From: Coffea arabica | Lineage: Eukaryota > Streptophyta > Magnoliopsida > Gentianales > Rubiaceae | DNA length: 64,000 nucleotides | Direction of reading: 5' to 3' | NCBI RefSeq assembly: GCF_036785885.1 | Contig: NC_092314.1 | Coordinates: forward strand, 13,413,638-13,477,637 | Part shown: one piece after another, positions 36,036 to 47,600 of the stretch | How the letters are laid out: each line of letters begins with the position of its first letter | How positions within the stretch are numbered: position 1 is the first letter of the stretch | Position numbers and translations under genes: made by a program | Notes under the pieces: model-generated | The model's database searches: none | Told to the model about the DNA's origin: nothing | Seen by the model: only the letters and a program-made list of their open reading frames with translations

Positions 36036-36662
36036 TTTTATGATTCGGACCCTTTAATTCAGATATCCAAATATCTCCATTATGTGGATCGAATCAATCT
36101 GAGATCAGTATCCAATTTTAATTTTCTTAAAATTTCAAAGATAAAATGAAATTTAAGTGTATTAGAATTTCAAAAATATCGGGTATGTGATATGTTGTAC
36201 TAACATATGAGTTTTTGGTCCAAATTATAAGTGATGTGTTGTAGTAACTATCATTATTCTCTTCTTTTACTCCAATTCAAACCAATAAGATTCAATAATT
36301 CATTTACATTTTTTTTTATCTACAAATTATATGACAATATGTTTAAAACTTAACACCATATACTAAGAAAGCGCATTTTGAAAGAGAAAATAAATATAAA
36401 AATAAGAAATAACATATGAGACTATTTTAAATTAGTGGATTTAATGTGTAAAAAATTTAAAAAAAAATAGAAAAATGCAATATGAATCAAATCAAATATC
36501 CACGGATAAAAAAAAAAATCCGAACCCAATCCATATAACTTCTTGATCTGGATGTGATTCGATTCGCATATGATCTGACATCGAATATCTGCTAATTTAG
36601 ATCGGATGCAAATCGGATCACCTAATTTGTCAAATCACCAGATCAAGATGTATACCCCTACT
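36036..36662. mobile_element. Putative degenerate TIR repeat with GGATC-rich arms
   Basis: Both ends carry forms of 'gatcggat/atccgat' and 'atatccaaatatc' in mirrored arrangement around an AT-rich centre. The right side ends 'caagatgtatacccctac', typical of widespread plant hAT-like repeats. The left border is vague. Confidence 0.3.
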
Positions 36663-37992
36663 AAAAACTTCAGCATTAAAACTTTAAATTTTGTGCAGAA
36701 AATTTAACACCCACGCACCTTATAGAATAGAAAAACCCTACTACTAACATGTACAAGGTATAACCTAAAAATGAAATATGCAACCCTGTTAACACCTGCT
36801 ATTAACACGGCTGCATCTCTCTCTCTCACACACACAATATTGGACGAGGTATTCATATGGCAAAATTATTGAATACGCATTTCACATCATGCAAAATTTT
36901 ACAAGGGTGTATCTATGACAATTGCGAAATAGAAAAAGAGCAGTAGTATTTGAGATGGTCATTTTGCAACAATTTTTTAAAATCATCATGAAAAACGTGA
37001 AAGGAGTAACAATCTTTGAAAGTTTCCAATTTTCATGTTTTCTTTTTGCTGCGTTCCAATTTTAAGTTCTGGGCATCCCTAGCAAGCTTAAAACTAGGGT
37101 TGGATTGCAAATAGTATTTACTTTTGTTAAATTGATCAGAGAGTACTTGTACTACAGTCCCAGACTGTGTGCCAAGAAGCTGAGATTAATAATTGCAAAT
37201 ACCGTTTTATGTAACGCCACTCATGCCACTGAAAGGAATCCTTATGCTATGAAATTGATTTTTTTTTTTTAACATAAAAGAGGTGGAATTTAATAAACAA
37301 AAAGTTATTTATATTGTTGAAGGGCTAGTCAAGATGCTTATTTGATTCAACTCGCTTATGTCAAATGAATTTTTTGGATGTTTGTCTAAAACTTTACTAT
37401 AATTTATTGTAGAATTTTTAAGAAAAATTTTTAAGATGGATTTTTTTTTTTAATGTTTCGGGTATTTTGAAGTGTGCATTTTAAAAACTTTGAAAAGTTT
37501 TTTAAAATTACTATAGTTAAAGTTATTAAAAAATTCATAGGAGATAAACTTGGTCAAAAACTTCTTTTCCAATTAGGGAACTTCTTAACCACAGCAAATA
37601 AGTTGCTTATTAACTCAATTGGAACTTTTCCTAGGTAATCTGCTAAGATAGAAGGGCATGTCCTGATATGAATCGCAAGATGCTTTGTTCACAAGGATAA
37701 TTTAAAAAAAAAAAAAACTGCAAGATCATCTCAGACTTAAAATTATATTTTCGTGTAATAATAATATGTAACGATACAAGCAGTGATTCAAACACAGGAC
37801 GCTAGAAGATATATGTTTCCTCTCTAAGCTGGCTCCGCCAACAAAAACCCATAAGCTGGCTATCTGTTGCTGCCCCAACAGATAGAAACCGAAAGCTTTA
37901 CTTGTCATAGATAATCATACAGATAATAAATATTATTCAGGAAATCTTAGTCCACCAGCTTGCCTGCCTGTGTTTTCATTTTGCTACTTCCC
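36663..37992. other. Intergenic DNA downstream of the UGT gene
   Basis: AT-rich sequence with short T- and A-runs and no recognised gene. The part next to 37992 is presumably the UGT 3' UTR. An AT-rich stretch at about 37360-37530 resembles the MITE-like sequence at 42836-43091. Confidence 0.45.
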
Positions 37993-39456
37993 TTAGCTTT
38001 GCTGTTCCAAGACATCTTGGATTAGCATTGTCATATTCTTGTGAGAAGAGCCGCCTTCTTCACTTGCCTTCTTGGCCTTCTCCCCAAGCTCTGTTGCTCT
38101 TCTTCTTCTCTCTTCTCCTTCCCCTCCATCTTCCATCAGTTCATCTAATGCTTTCTTGACATCTTCCCTCTTAACTAATATCCCTGCTTTGTCTTCCTCT
38201 CCCCACTTCACGGGCACTTCAACACCCACGCTCACTCCAATCTTGAGTACTTTTACAATCAGCTTCTCATTGTAAAACTGCTCAGCAAATTGCGGCCACG
38301 CCACCATTGGCACACCTGCTGATATCCCTTCCAGCGTCGAGTTCCACCCGCAATGGGTCAAGAATCCTCCAATTGCCTGGTGGGAAAGTATGAGCACTTG
38401 TGGTGCCCAACCCCTGATCAGGAGGCCTCTCTCTTTGGTCCTTTCTTCAAATCCACTTCCCGAAATCAGCTCCTCTAGTGCTTCTACTTGTCCGCCTCCT
38501 CCAATCGACCATATGAAAGGTCTCTTTGATGCTTCTAGACCAAATGCAAGCTCCATCATTTGCAGAGGCATCAGGCGAGACAAGCTTCCGAAACTTGCAT
38601 AAACCACTGATCTCGGCTTACGTGAATTCAGCCAATTCAAGCAATGTTCTTGATCTATTGAAACCTTGTTTCCCCTCTCGGCCTTGTCTGAGTTATCCCT
38701 GTTGCACAATGACACAGGGCCTATGCACCAGACTTTCTTCCCCTTGGCTTTTCGATACTCTTTCACGTACTCGGGTTCCAGCTCCTCAAAACTATTAATC
38801 ACCACACCATATGATGTTTCCTCGGCTTCTCTGATTTGGTCGGTAACATCTTTCAATGCAGATGAGTTCGCGTTGGTGGCACCTGCTGTCTGAGCTTTAG
38901 TAACTTCAATCCGGTCCGGCAGGCCTGGCACCACAAAGTACTCTGTATCTGAGGTTATGTCGTCTCGAATCCTGGAGACTAGGATGTTGTAAGAGCACAA
39001 GAGCGAAAAGCAACACGTTCCATGGAACACAAATCTTGGGATATCAAACCTTTTAGCTATTTGTGTCGTCCAAGGTAAACCCATGTCGGAAATCAGGCAG
39101 CTTGGCTTGGGATTTACCTCTTTTAAAGATTGCTCCACTTCTTGCCGCAACAGGCTAAGTGCAACAAAGAAGTTGGCAGCCATGTTCAGCGAGGGAAGCA
39201 TGTCAATATTTTCACAACCTTCTGGCAAGCCAGCTTCCACAGATGGAAAACGGATTTCGATGAGTTGGATTTGGAGCCCTGACTCTATTGCACTATTGAT
39301 AGTTTTACTGAATCTTTGAGCATTGATGGGCGTGGTAATGATAGTTACAAGCACCTCACGCTGTGCCAGCAACTTGGCAATGTCGATCATGGGAATCATG
39401 TGGCCCGGGGCCATCAAAGGAAACAAGATAAAGTGAAGCTGGTTGTGCGATGCCAT
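37993..39456 (-). CDS. UDP-glycosyltransferase, UGT73-like (487 aa, single exon)
   Basis: Family-1 glycosyltransferase that moves a sugar from a UDP-sugar to a small acceptor such as a flavonoid, terpenoid or hormone, normally in the cytosol. Length (487) is typical. Catalytic His is at residue 19 (APGHMIP) and the activating Asp at 124 (CLISDMGLP). The 44-residue PSPG sugar-donor box is complete at 350-393: WAPQVLILSHQ, HCGWNSTLEG, and ending in Gln (FAEQ), usual for UDP-glucose users. The N-terminal style HFILFPLMAPGHMIPMIDIA points to group D (UGT73). No intron or frame break is seen. The start at 39456 gives the full N-terminal fold. A 1.67-kb transposon begins about 410 bp upstream. The acceptor cannot be told from sequence. 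Confidence 0.93.
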   Translation of the reverse strand: MASHNQLHFILFPLMAPGHMIPMIDIAKLLAQREVLVTIITTPINAQRFSKTINSAIESGLQIQLIEIRFPSVEAGLPEGCENIDMLPSLNMAANFFVALSLLRQEVEQSLKEVNPKPSCLISDMGLPWTTQIAKRFDIPRFVFHGTCCFSLLCSYNILVSRIRDDITSDTEYFVVPGLPDRIEVTKAQTAGATNANSSALKDVTDQIREAEETSYGVVINSFEELEPEYVKEYRKAKGKKVWCIGPVSLCNRDNSDKAERGNKVSIDQEHCLNWLNSRKPRSVVYASFGSLSRLMPLQMMELAFGLEASKRPFIWSIGGGGQVEALEELISGSGFEERTKERGLLIRGWAPQVLILSHQAIGGFLTHCGWNSTLEGISAGVPMVAWPQFAEQFYNEKLIVKVLKIGVSVGVEVPVKWGEEDKAGILVKREDVKKALDELMEDGGEGEERRRRATELGEKAKKASEEGGSSHKNMTMLIQDVLEQQS

Positions 39457-39861
39457 GGCTGAGAAAACAACAAAGGGAGAATACTCTTGGTATATTTGTG
39501 CCTCTTTCTAATGTTCTTCGTTTCGGCTAATAGGAAAAAAAATGATTTAGCTTGCTTCCCATGGGCCTTGGCAGGGTAGATATATTCCCATGTCATGTCT
39601 TTCCCAATTTTATGTGTTTGATAAAGAGGATGAGTGCTGTGGAAAACAGGTTCCCATCTCTTTCTTTTTTCCAAGTTAGGTACCATTTTTTTTCTTGTTC
39701 AAACACCTGTTTAAGACTTTAAGTAGATGACATACCCCACATGGATGGATGGTGTCCAACTTGTTGCATATGCCTTCCAACGTGCACACCTTAACGAGAC
39801 TGGAGCCACATCATCACATCACATCACAAATTTTATTGCTGTCAATTGCACGAGATGAATC

Positions 39862-39868
39862 ATGGTTT
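39862..39868. repeat. Target site duplication, left side of long-TIR element
   Basis: ATGGTTT directly precedes the element and recurs at 41541-41547 directly after it. Confidence 0.75.
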
Positions 39869-41540
39869 GGGCTAATTTCTCATAATATACCTAAACAAAA
39901 AAATTCATGAAATGTATGCCCCGTATTGTACAAAATTATACCTGTCGTGTCTAGTCAATACGACAAGAAATTTATTTTTTTTAATCACTGCAGTGCAGGC
40001 TATCTTACTGACTGTGCACGGCAGTCTGCAGCCAAATTTAAAAAAAAAAAAAAAAATGGCGCCTGCTACCGTGCTGACTGTGCACGATAGCAGGCAGTCG
40101 ATCAAAAAAAATAGCTACCGTGCTGCAACTGCATCTGCCTGGACTTTCTCAGTCTCTTCTAAACTAAACCTTGGTGTGTTTTGCTAGTGGATTTATCAAG
40201 GGAAGTTCAACAAATACACAAGGCTGTACACCAGCTTTGCCATCTTCAGATTTAGCAGCAAATGAACACTGGTAGAATAGAGATCGTCAGACACTCTAGA
40301 ATTTGACACCAATGAACTATGACAGAGTCAACTAATGTCAATCTGGAGCTTTTCATCTTCAAAATAAAATATTCTACATCTCTGTCCGAAATTTGACATG
40401 AATATGTTTTAGTTAATCCATTTATTGGAAGTTAAAGTTACCACATAATGGCGTATTTGTCTAGAAAGATTTTACTTTGACATAAAATATTATTCAGAAT
40501 ATTTATCCAAAACTTGACTAAGAAAAATAGGCGGGACTTGATAATCGTTGCTTTCATGGCTCCACCAGCAACATCAATTTGGCTTGAAATATTCCTACCC
40601 TTGACTTCCATGGATGGACATATGATTCGGTCAAACTAGAGGATGAGTACAAAAACAATAGCAAAATAACTTAGAATAGAGAGGGGCTTAAGTCCCTTTT
40701 TGGGCTGTAGATGAGAGTTCAAACCTCACCTGCAGCGAAAAAAATTTAAAAGTTATGCTAGAACACTTCCTTGATCTAGTTGAATCTGTATACCCACTAA
40801 CCTCTTACTACAGCCTTCTTAGGCTTCCATCCCCCCTAAATTAGGATAGAATAAGTTATACAAATGTATGGTTGCTGACAAAAAAAAAAAAAAAAAACCA
40901 TGACATTATATCGAGGCACTTGGATGGTTAGTAGACTTAGTTTAGATGCCGAGTCATAAACAAATAATCAGACTAGATGACAACACAGGCACACTCCAGC
41001 ATGATGGATGCAGAATTGTCAAAGAAACGAAGGCCAGTGATGAAATGCAGACCCGAGCCCTGCTTCTCCACCAAAAGAAAAACTACGAAAACCACAGTTT
41101 GAATATTTGGAAATGGAAAAGACATCATGAAAGCAACCATCATATTTGTCGATTCCTCACGTAAGTCTAAATTTGGTTGGTAACCAACTACTTGGCTTGG
41201 CCTACTCCGCGTTACTTGCCTGATTGCAAGTGCATGAAAATGATAGGTATGTCCAGTACTTCTGACCAATTCCCTGAAGCCGATGAATGGGTTTGCAACA
41301 AATGCAAGAACTGCTTGAAAGAGATCAAAGGATAATTCTTACTACTGATTGGGTCTATTCAGGAAAAGGGTAGGAGAAGGTCCAGGCATATGCAGTTGCA
41401 ACCGTAGCTTTTTTTTTTTACCGACTGCCTGCTAGCCACCTTGTTGACTGGGGACGACAGGTATAGTTTTGTACAGTAGGTTTGTCAAACATACATTTGA
41501 CGGACTTTTTTTTTTGGGGTATATTCTGAGAAATTAGCCC
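39869..41540. mobile_element. Long-TIR DNA element, 1672 bp, upstream of the UGT gene
   Basis: The left end GGGCTAATTTCTCATAATAT and the right end, its inverse with one change, are flanked by ATGGTTT on both sides. The inverted arms stretch about 165 bp on the right (41376-41540) and about 290 bp on the left (39869-40160). They share 'tatacctgtcgt', 'gcaggcagtcg' and 'gcaactgcatctgcctggac'-like phrases. The left arm is longer because of a partial internal duplication around 'ctgactgtgcacg'. The interior has no transposase and contains a SINE at 40681-40897. The long arms suggest a Mutator-like element, but only 7 bp of target duplication are perfect. Confidence 0.7.
40681..40897 (+). mobile_element. 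tRNA-derived SINE, copy B, nested in the long-TIR element
   Basis: Matches copy C from 'cttaagtcc' and box B-like 'gagttcaaacctcac' through 'aggatagaataagttata' to an 18-base A-tail (40880-40897). The box A end is missing or eroded. No target duplication was found. Confidence 0.65.
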
Positions 41541-41578
41541 ATGGTTTAAAACCATAAATTGCGAAATTAGCTTCTTTC

Positions 41579-41805
41579 TATTTTACTTTTTGTCACAACG
41601 ATAATATTTTTATAATCTAATCTATCCTATTTTAAAAGGAGATAGAATCTAAAAAAACTGTATAATGGGTTAACAAGTATACAAATCCAAATATATCAAA
41701 GAGGTGTTCTAACACCTCCTTTGAATTTTTTTTCACTGTAAGTGAAGTTCAAACCCTCGATCTAGAGCCCAAGAAAAGGACTTAATCCGCTTTTGGTGAC
41801 AACCA
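41579..41805 (-). mobile_element. tRNA-derived SINE, copy C, with perfect 15-bp target duplication
   Basis: The element is flanked by AAATTAGCTTCTTTC at 41564-41578 and 41806-41820. On the minus strand it starts TTGGTTGTCACC, has a box B-like motif (GGGTTTGAACTTC) and the family body 'ttaacccattatacag', and ends 'gttgtgacaaaaa'. The perfect 15-bp duplication shows insertion by target-primed reverse transcription and fixes the element ends at 227 bp. It landed about 24 bp outside the long-TIR element. Confidence 0.88.
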
Positions 41806-41820
41806 AAATTAGCTTCTTTC

Positions 41821-42835
41821 GGCTGTTGCAAAATTGATTTTAGTCTAGAGAAATGATTGTTTACACGAAAAGCCAGTATAGCAGGGAGCAAAGAAAATTA
41901 CAGATAAAGAGTGAATCTCTCAGAATTGATTTGTCATCAGTTGAAAATTGATTTTAGTCAGAAATTAGGACCATCATTGGAAACTTTTGACTAGTGACAT
42001 ATATATACAAGTTGCTCAAATCAGTTTGTTTTGTGCTATTTATTCTAGCCCATTTTTGGTTCCCTTAATTTGGCTCTTCCATAAAACCCTTTCTATCCGC
42101 CATTCTTGAAAGGTAGTATTACATGTTTCAAGGTCCAAAAAAAGTTTTTGGAACGCAAACTCACAAAGTACAATACTATATCAATTGACCAACGTTGTAA
42201 AACGATGGAAAGAAGTTATACTTCTCAACACAGCCTTGGTTTTAAGAAATGTGAAGGGACATAAAATTTTTTGCTCTTTGCAATGGTAGAAATTGAACTG
42301 ATTAGAATAGACGACTTCCTTTAGGTTTGTGATGATAGCTGACAAATAGGATTGATTCCTTCCCCTTATTCCAAATCTAATGTTTTAGCCTAACTAGATA
42401 TGTGTCAGCTTTGAGAGTTCATGAAAATTAGATATTAGTGAAAACAAAATTTTCACAATAAATTAATAGAAGGCAACTTAAATATTGAGATAGTTTCAGC
42501 ACTTATTAATAGTTATCATCACTGTTAAAGTCTCTTTTATCTTCTTACGTCTATGGATATCTATTTCTTTAAAAAAAATAAATTAAAATACACAAAAAAA
42601 TAAACCCACCAATCATCTTGTAACCATAGATGGTAAAGAAATAATGAAACAAGATATAATCAAATAGGGGAACCCAAAAAAAAAAACAAATAGGGGAACA
42701 GAGAAAGGAAAATATAAAGTTATTTGATATATTTATCTTTAATTGCCCTAAAAGAGTAGGTGTGGGCATAAATACTCCATAAACTAAACAGAAATAAAGA
42801 AACAAAAACATAAATAAAAGTATTGGATCCCCTGT
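41821..42835. other. Intergenic DNA, no feature recognised
   Basis: AT-rich sequence without coding signals on either strand. Confidence 0.5.
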
Positions 42836-43091
42836 TTTTGGATTGTTTTTCAAAAACTAGTTTTTCAAATACAATAAAAAATTTTAAAAAGTACTCTAAA
42901 AGGTAATCTAAAAATTAGTTTAAATTTTTTTAAAATTTTAAAAAACATCTCAAAATATATTCTAGAAACTCTTCTGCTCTTAAATATTTCAAAATATTTT
43001 TTAAAAATATTCCAAAATATACTCTAAAAACTCTGCTACAACAAAGTTTTTAAAAAATACTCCCAAAATCAGCTAATCCAAACGAACCCAA
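42836..43091. repeat. AT-rich MITE-like repeat
   Basis: It starts TTTTTGGATTG and ends CTAATCCAAACGAACCC, an imperfect inverted pair, with an A/T-rich interior containing repeated 'actctaaaa' and 'tttaaaaa'. It is probably a non-autonomous DNA transposon. Confidence 0.4.
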
Positions 43092-44621
43092 AGCTTAATG
43101 GCTAAACTAGAGGTTGGGTGACCAAGCTGTTTGCAGTTTTCTTATAATTGGCTGACTAAAACTTTATGGTGACTGATGACTGGTGACTATAATCCAGGTT
43201 AACTCTCAAAATTTTCAAACGTGGATCATTGATCTCTTAGATTTTTTTTTTTTCTTTATTTGGTCAAAAACGTCAACTTGTATTACGTAGAAGGAATATA
43301 CATCAGAATCCAGCGCTGAGCAACTGCCCAGAAATTGCTCAAACTTTATCTGGAACCTCAAAAATTTGGATGGAAGGACTTGATGCTCAAAGTTTTAGCT
43401 CATCAAAATTTTCATCTGCGTATCAACGGGACTTGGAATTGATGATAAATTAGGCCATGACCCTGATGAGATGCCTGGGCCGCATCATTGCAACGACCAA
43501 CTACCATAAACAGAAAATTGATCACTGATGTTTTGATCCTCTGTCCATGAATATCTAAATCAAGTGTCAGGATCGTAGAATCTGATTCAAATGCGAAAGA
43601 GGTAGTGAGAACTCACTCAGAATCCCCCGTCCCTAAATTATCTACTGCCCCGTGTTTACACAGCTATTGCGTGTATTGATGCATTGATAACTCGAGCATG
43701 CGCACACTTGGCAGCTGCATAAACACGAGACAAACGGGACAAAATATAATTTCAAGACCGAGGATTCTTAGTGAGTTCCACTCGGGTACTTCTGGCAGCA
43801 AGTTTTAAAACAGCGGTAAGTTCTACGTGATCATACATCAAAATGTCAAAACCTGAGCCTCTGAACATTTGCAATCCAATGCGTACAAAAATTTCATCTA
43901 AAAGGAAAAACAAAAAATAGGACGCCAGCAATAAAGATCACTACAGGAAAGACAAAATTGAAACTTCACTTCGATACAAATGTTAAAGAATACAGTTTTC
44001 TAAACCTATTAGGATCGCAAGCAAAATCTCCCGACAACCCACAAGATGACCAATGATGTGCAACATTATGTGAACTACACCGCCAAGCAAAAATTTATGC
44101 ACTCTCGACAATAAGAAAAGAATGACATGGATATGAATAAGGATACATCTTCTACCGACCTCTTCAGACCAACCGCAATACAACTAATATAACCTGTATG
44201 GACTTCACCCTCCTGCTACGCCGAACAGAGGGGTCACTAATCAAAATATATAATTTTTTTTTGGTCCATCCGTATAAAAATTCTACAACTACAAGACTCT
44301 CCCCTAAAGGATATAACCTGAGGAAAGGCGATATTCTTATATAGAACAGCCGATTCATCAGATAATGACTAACGCAAACCCACAGCTTCAGAGAAAAGGG
44401 GCAGCAGCATCACGAGTTCCGATTAAGCTCATCTTTGGAATGCAGACACTTGTTTGGACCAGAATATGGATTCATACTCACTGATCACCAAGACCAGTGA
44501 ACCCAGAGAACTCTACAGCTTCCAACTCACTCTTGATTTTCTGGCACCATTATTGCATGATGACCAATGAACTCAGACGCCAAAACCATAATACCAGCAA
44601 TCAGGGCTCTACAAAATGAAA
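43092..44621. other. Intergenic DNA and probable SAD2 3' UTR
   Basis: No gene was recognised. The part just below 44622 should be the 3' UTR of the SAD2-like gene (minus strand). No canonical AATAAA was found on the minus strand close to the stop codon, so the poly(A) site is not placed. Confidence 0.4.
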
Positions 44622-47600
44622 TCATGAGGCGCCCACTGCAGCTGAAGATGCTTTCTCCATTTTTTCCTTCTCAATTTCCACTCTTCGCTGCTCAGCATGC
44701 TGAGCAACACCATTGGCAAGGGCTTGAAAATGGAAATCAAGCGTCTGGGTCAGGTTCTGGAACCTCAAAGGATCAGATGCTTGCAAGGCTACATCAAAAT
44801 TTTGGGTAGAGAAGAATGAACATGTTAGAGAGTTGTTCAATCTATATCAAGATCCATGTAAGAAGAAATTCTAATTTTACCTTTTATTGTATCGACAAAG
44901 AAGACAAAAGGATCTACGTCATCTATGGGTGACTGCAATTCTTCATCATCACTGAAATCATCATCTGAGTCATCCTCATCATCCTCAGTTGAGCGAAAAG
45001 CCTTGGCCTGCAAAGCAAATCTCTCAATCTATGATACAGAAACAACCCTACTACATTTTGCAGAACTTGGTACCACAAACTACCTTTAAAGTAGAACCAT
45101 TTAAATACAGATTATGGGGATGAGAACACTAAATATTCTTTCTCAGCTCTTTCACAGCTGCTTTTTATTCTTATTGTAAACATTTTTACATTCTCACGAG
45201 ATTTCCCAGGCACTCGGTAATTTATTGGATCTATCAAATCTTTTAACAATAGCGATGACCAGTATGGGTTGCAAGGCATCAGAACAAATTAGAATGCAAT
45301 GCTTATTGTGCTTTCTTAATTCTTGATGTAAAAGCTCGAAGGGAGGTGACATAACAGAAGCGAGAATTCTTTGATTCAGAAATTCAAAAATCATATTTGC
45401 ATTAAAAGTGCAAGTACTGGCAAACAGAAAATTTTTAAATCAGCATGCAATCATTCCAATTTAGAACTTTTTGACATGCCAATCCTATAAGCCTAACAGA
45501 GTCTCACCTGAGCTGCCAACTTTTGAAGTTTAATGCTGTCAGCCTCATCTCCATCCTCATCATCAATTCCCATTTCCTTGTCAGAAACATCACCATCATC
45601 ATCCTCATCATCAGTTGGCAGGCCATCCATATCATCATTATCTTCAGCCGCCTCCTTTTCTGTTTCTGTGCACATTGAAAAGGTGGGAATGAAATGTAGT
45701 ACTAAAATTTGACACCATCATACAGTAGTAACCAAAAAGATTAACTGTCACAAGAAAATCTCGCAGTAGCAATAGAAAAAAGGCAGAGTGCCCAGGATCA
45801 CCAACCTGCCAATTGTTCCTTGTATGCAACTAGAAGTTCCAGAGTGGCTTTAAAAACACGCTCTAAAGCCTCTGCAGGGAACTGGTCATTGGGAAGAGAA
45901 AGCAATGATGTCATACCCAAGCAGCATACCTTCTTATCATGTTCCCTGCAACATCACACAAAACACTATCTACAGCAGCCCGGCAAAAGGAAGGGAAAGA
46001 ACAAGATGTACATTTTGAGTTTTTATGTACAGCTTTTTGAAACTAATACTACCTTTTAAAGTTAGCTCGCACTCCATTCTTTTTAGTTTGTTGCAACATT
46101 TGGAACCAAAGGGCAAAAATATCCGAAGCAACACCAAGCTTGTGCAGTATGCTTAGAGTCAATGAAGCATTGTAGTAAAGAGCATCGGCAATCTACAACG
46201 CATAAAACAAAGTGCAGATCAATCTACAGTTGGTAAGATCCGACAAACAGATAAACACATACATTCACCAGTGCCCGCAAACAAAATGATGATAGAATAA
46301 CAAACATGCACACGCTCACTTGATATTTATAAGCTTACTATGACACCTAACATCCATCCTTCACCTTCTATGAACACAAATCCTTTCCCAAAAGACTTGG
46401 GACTCTAACCCTGTAAAGAAGAGTTGCTAGAAGAAAGCACCCTCCAGGTCTTCTGAAGAACCAAAAGTGCAACAATGAAAATTCCAAGAAAGCATGATGC
46501 GACCTATCATAATTCCAAAATAAGCTCTAATTTCTTGTTCATTACAACCAATAAATAGCTGAACCATCCAACCAATGTCACACCCAACAACCCCAACTAA
46601 CAAGAAATTTAGACGTGCAGAGCTTACCAATATATTTCTTGCACACATTTTTTCAAACTGGTGAAATGTTCATGGAGGATTATGAAAGTAATAACAAATA
46701 TGTCTAATACATAGTAATTAATCAGTTATAATCTTTTACCAGACCTGCTACTATAATAACAATGAGCAATGTATAAATCAGACCTCTTTTCAAACATCAG
46801 AGACAAAACCAAATGAAACACAAATAATAGATTCATACCACTTCAATCAAGAGGCACTTCAAATAAGGTTTCTCTGTTCGGCGCAGGCGCTCAACAGCAA
46901 TTCTGATATATGGCTCAACCCAGTGATCTACCTGGCCCCTGCAGTTCTGAAACACCACTTGAATGAGCTTAGGTGCTGGCTCAATATCACCATCCTCTAA
47001 GTTTTTATCTGCCATGATCTGCACAATGAATGAACCAATGACACTTCCGAAGGACCTCATTGCTTACAATTAGCCAAATGCAGCTTTAACCAACTTGTGG
47101 TAGAAACATTCAACTCACAGATGAAATCATATGCCAAAGGCTCTGTTGGTAGTCTGGTTCTTTGCATGTGAGGAAATGTACTGTACTTCTAGACACATAG
47201 TTGTCTAGTGGAACCAATATATCTGCATAATGTTATGAAATGGGTGCAAGTAAGCTGCTGAAGAGACAAGACCATCAAAAAGATAAAAAGTAGATGTGAA
47301 ACTCCTGAATATAAAATTTTCACCACAATGCACCCTCCAGAAATTAAACAAGGGAACGGAGTTCATTAGACTCCTTCCATCAATTAATCAATCCAAGGTA
47401 GGAAAGTGAAGGTCAGCAAAAGCTTAACCCCTTTGATTTCTGTTTTTATATTATTCTTGAAGGTAATGAAAAAATCTTAATGTTTAGAGAAAAAGGGCTT
47501 AAAAAAGCCAACCGAAACTGGAAAAGAAAAGAAGAACATACAGCATGGCTGCTTAAAAAAGTGCTCTTTTCTCCAATAAGATGAGATGAATAATTTATCA

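Noticed and set aside
38072..39319. Four + strand open frames opposite the UGT gene
   Set aside because: They are antisense shadows of a well-conserved glycosyltransferase.
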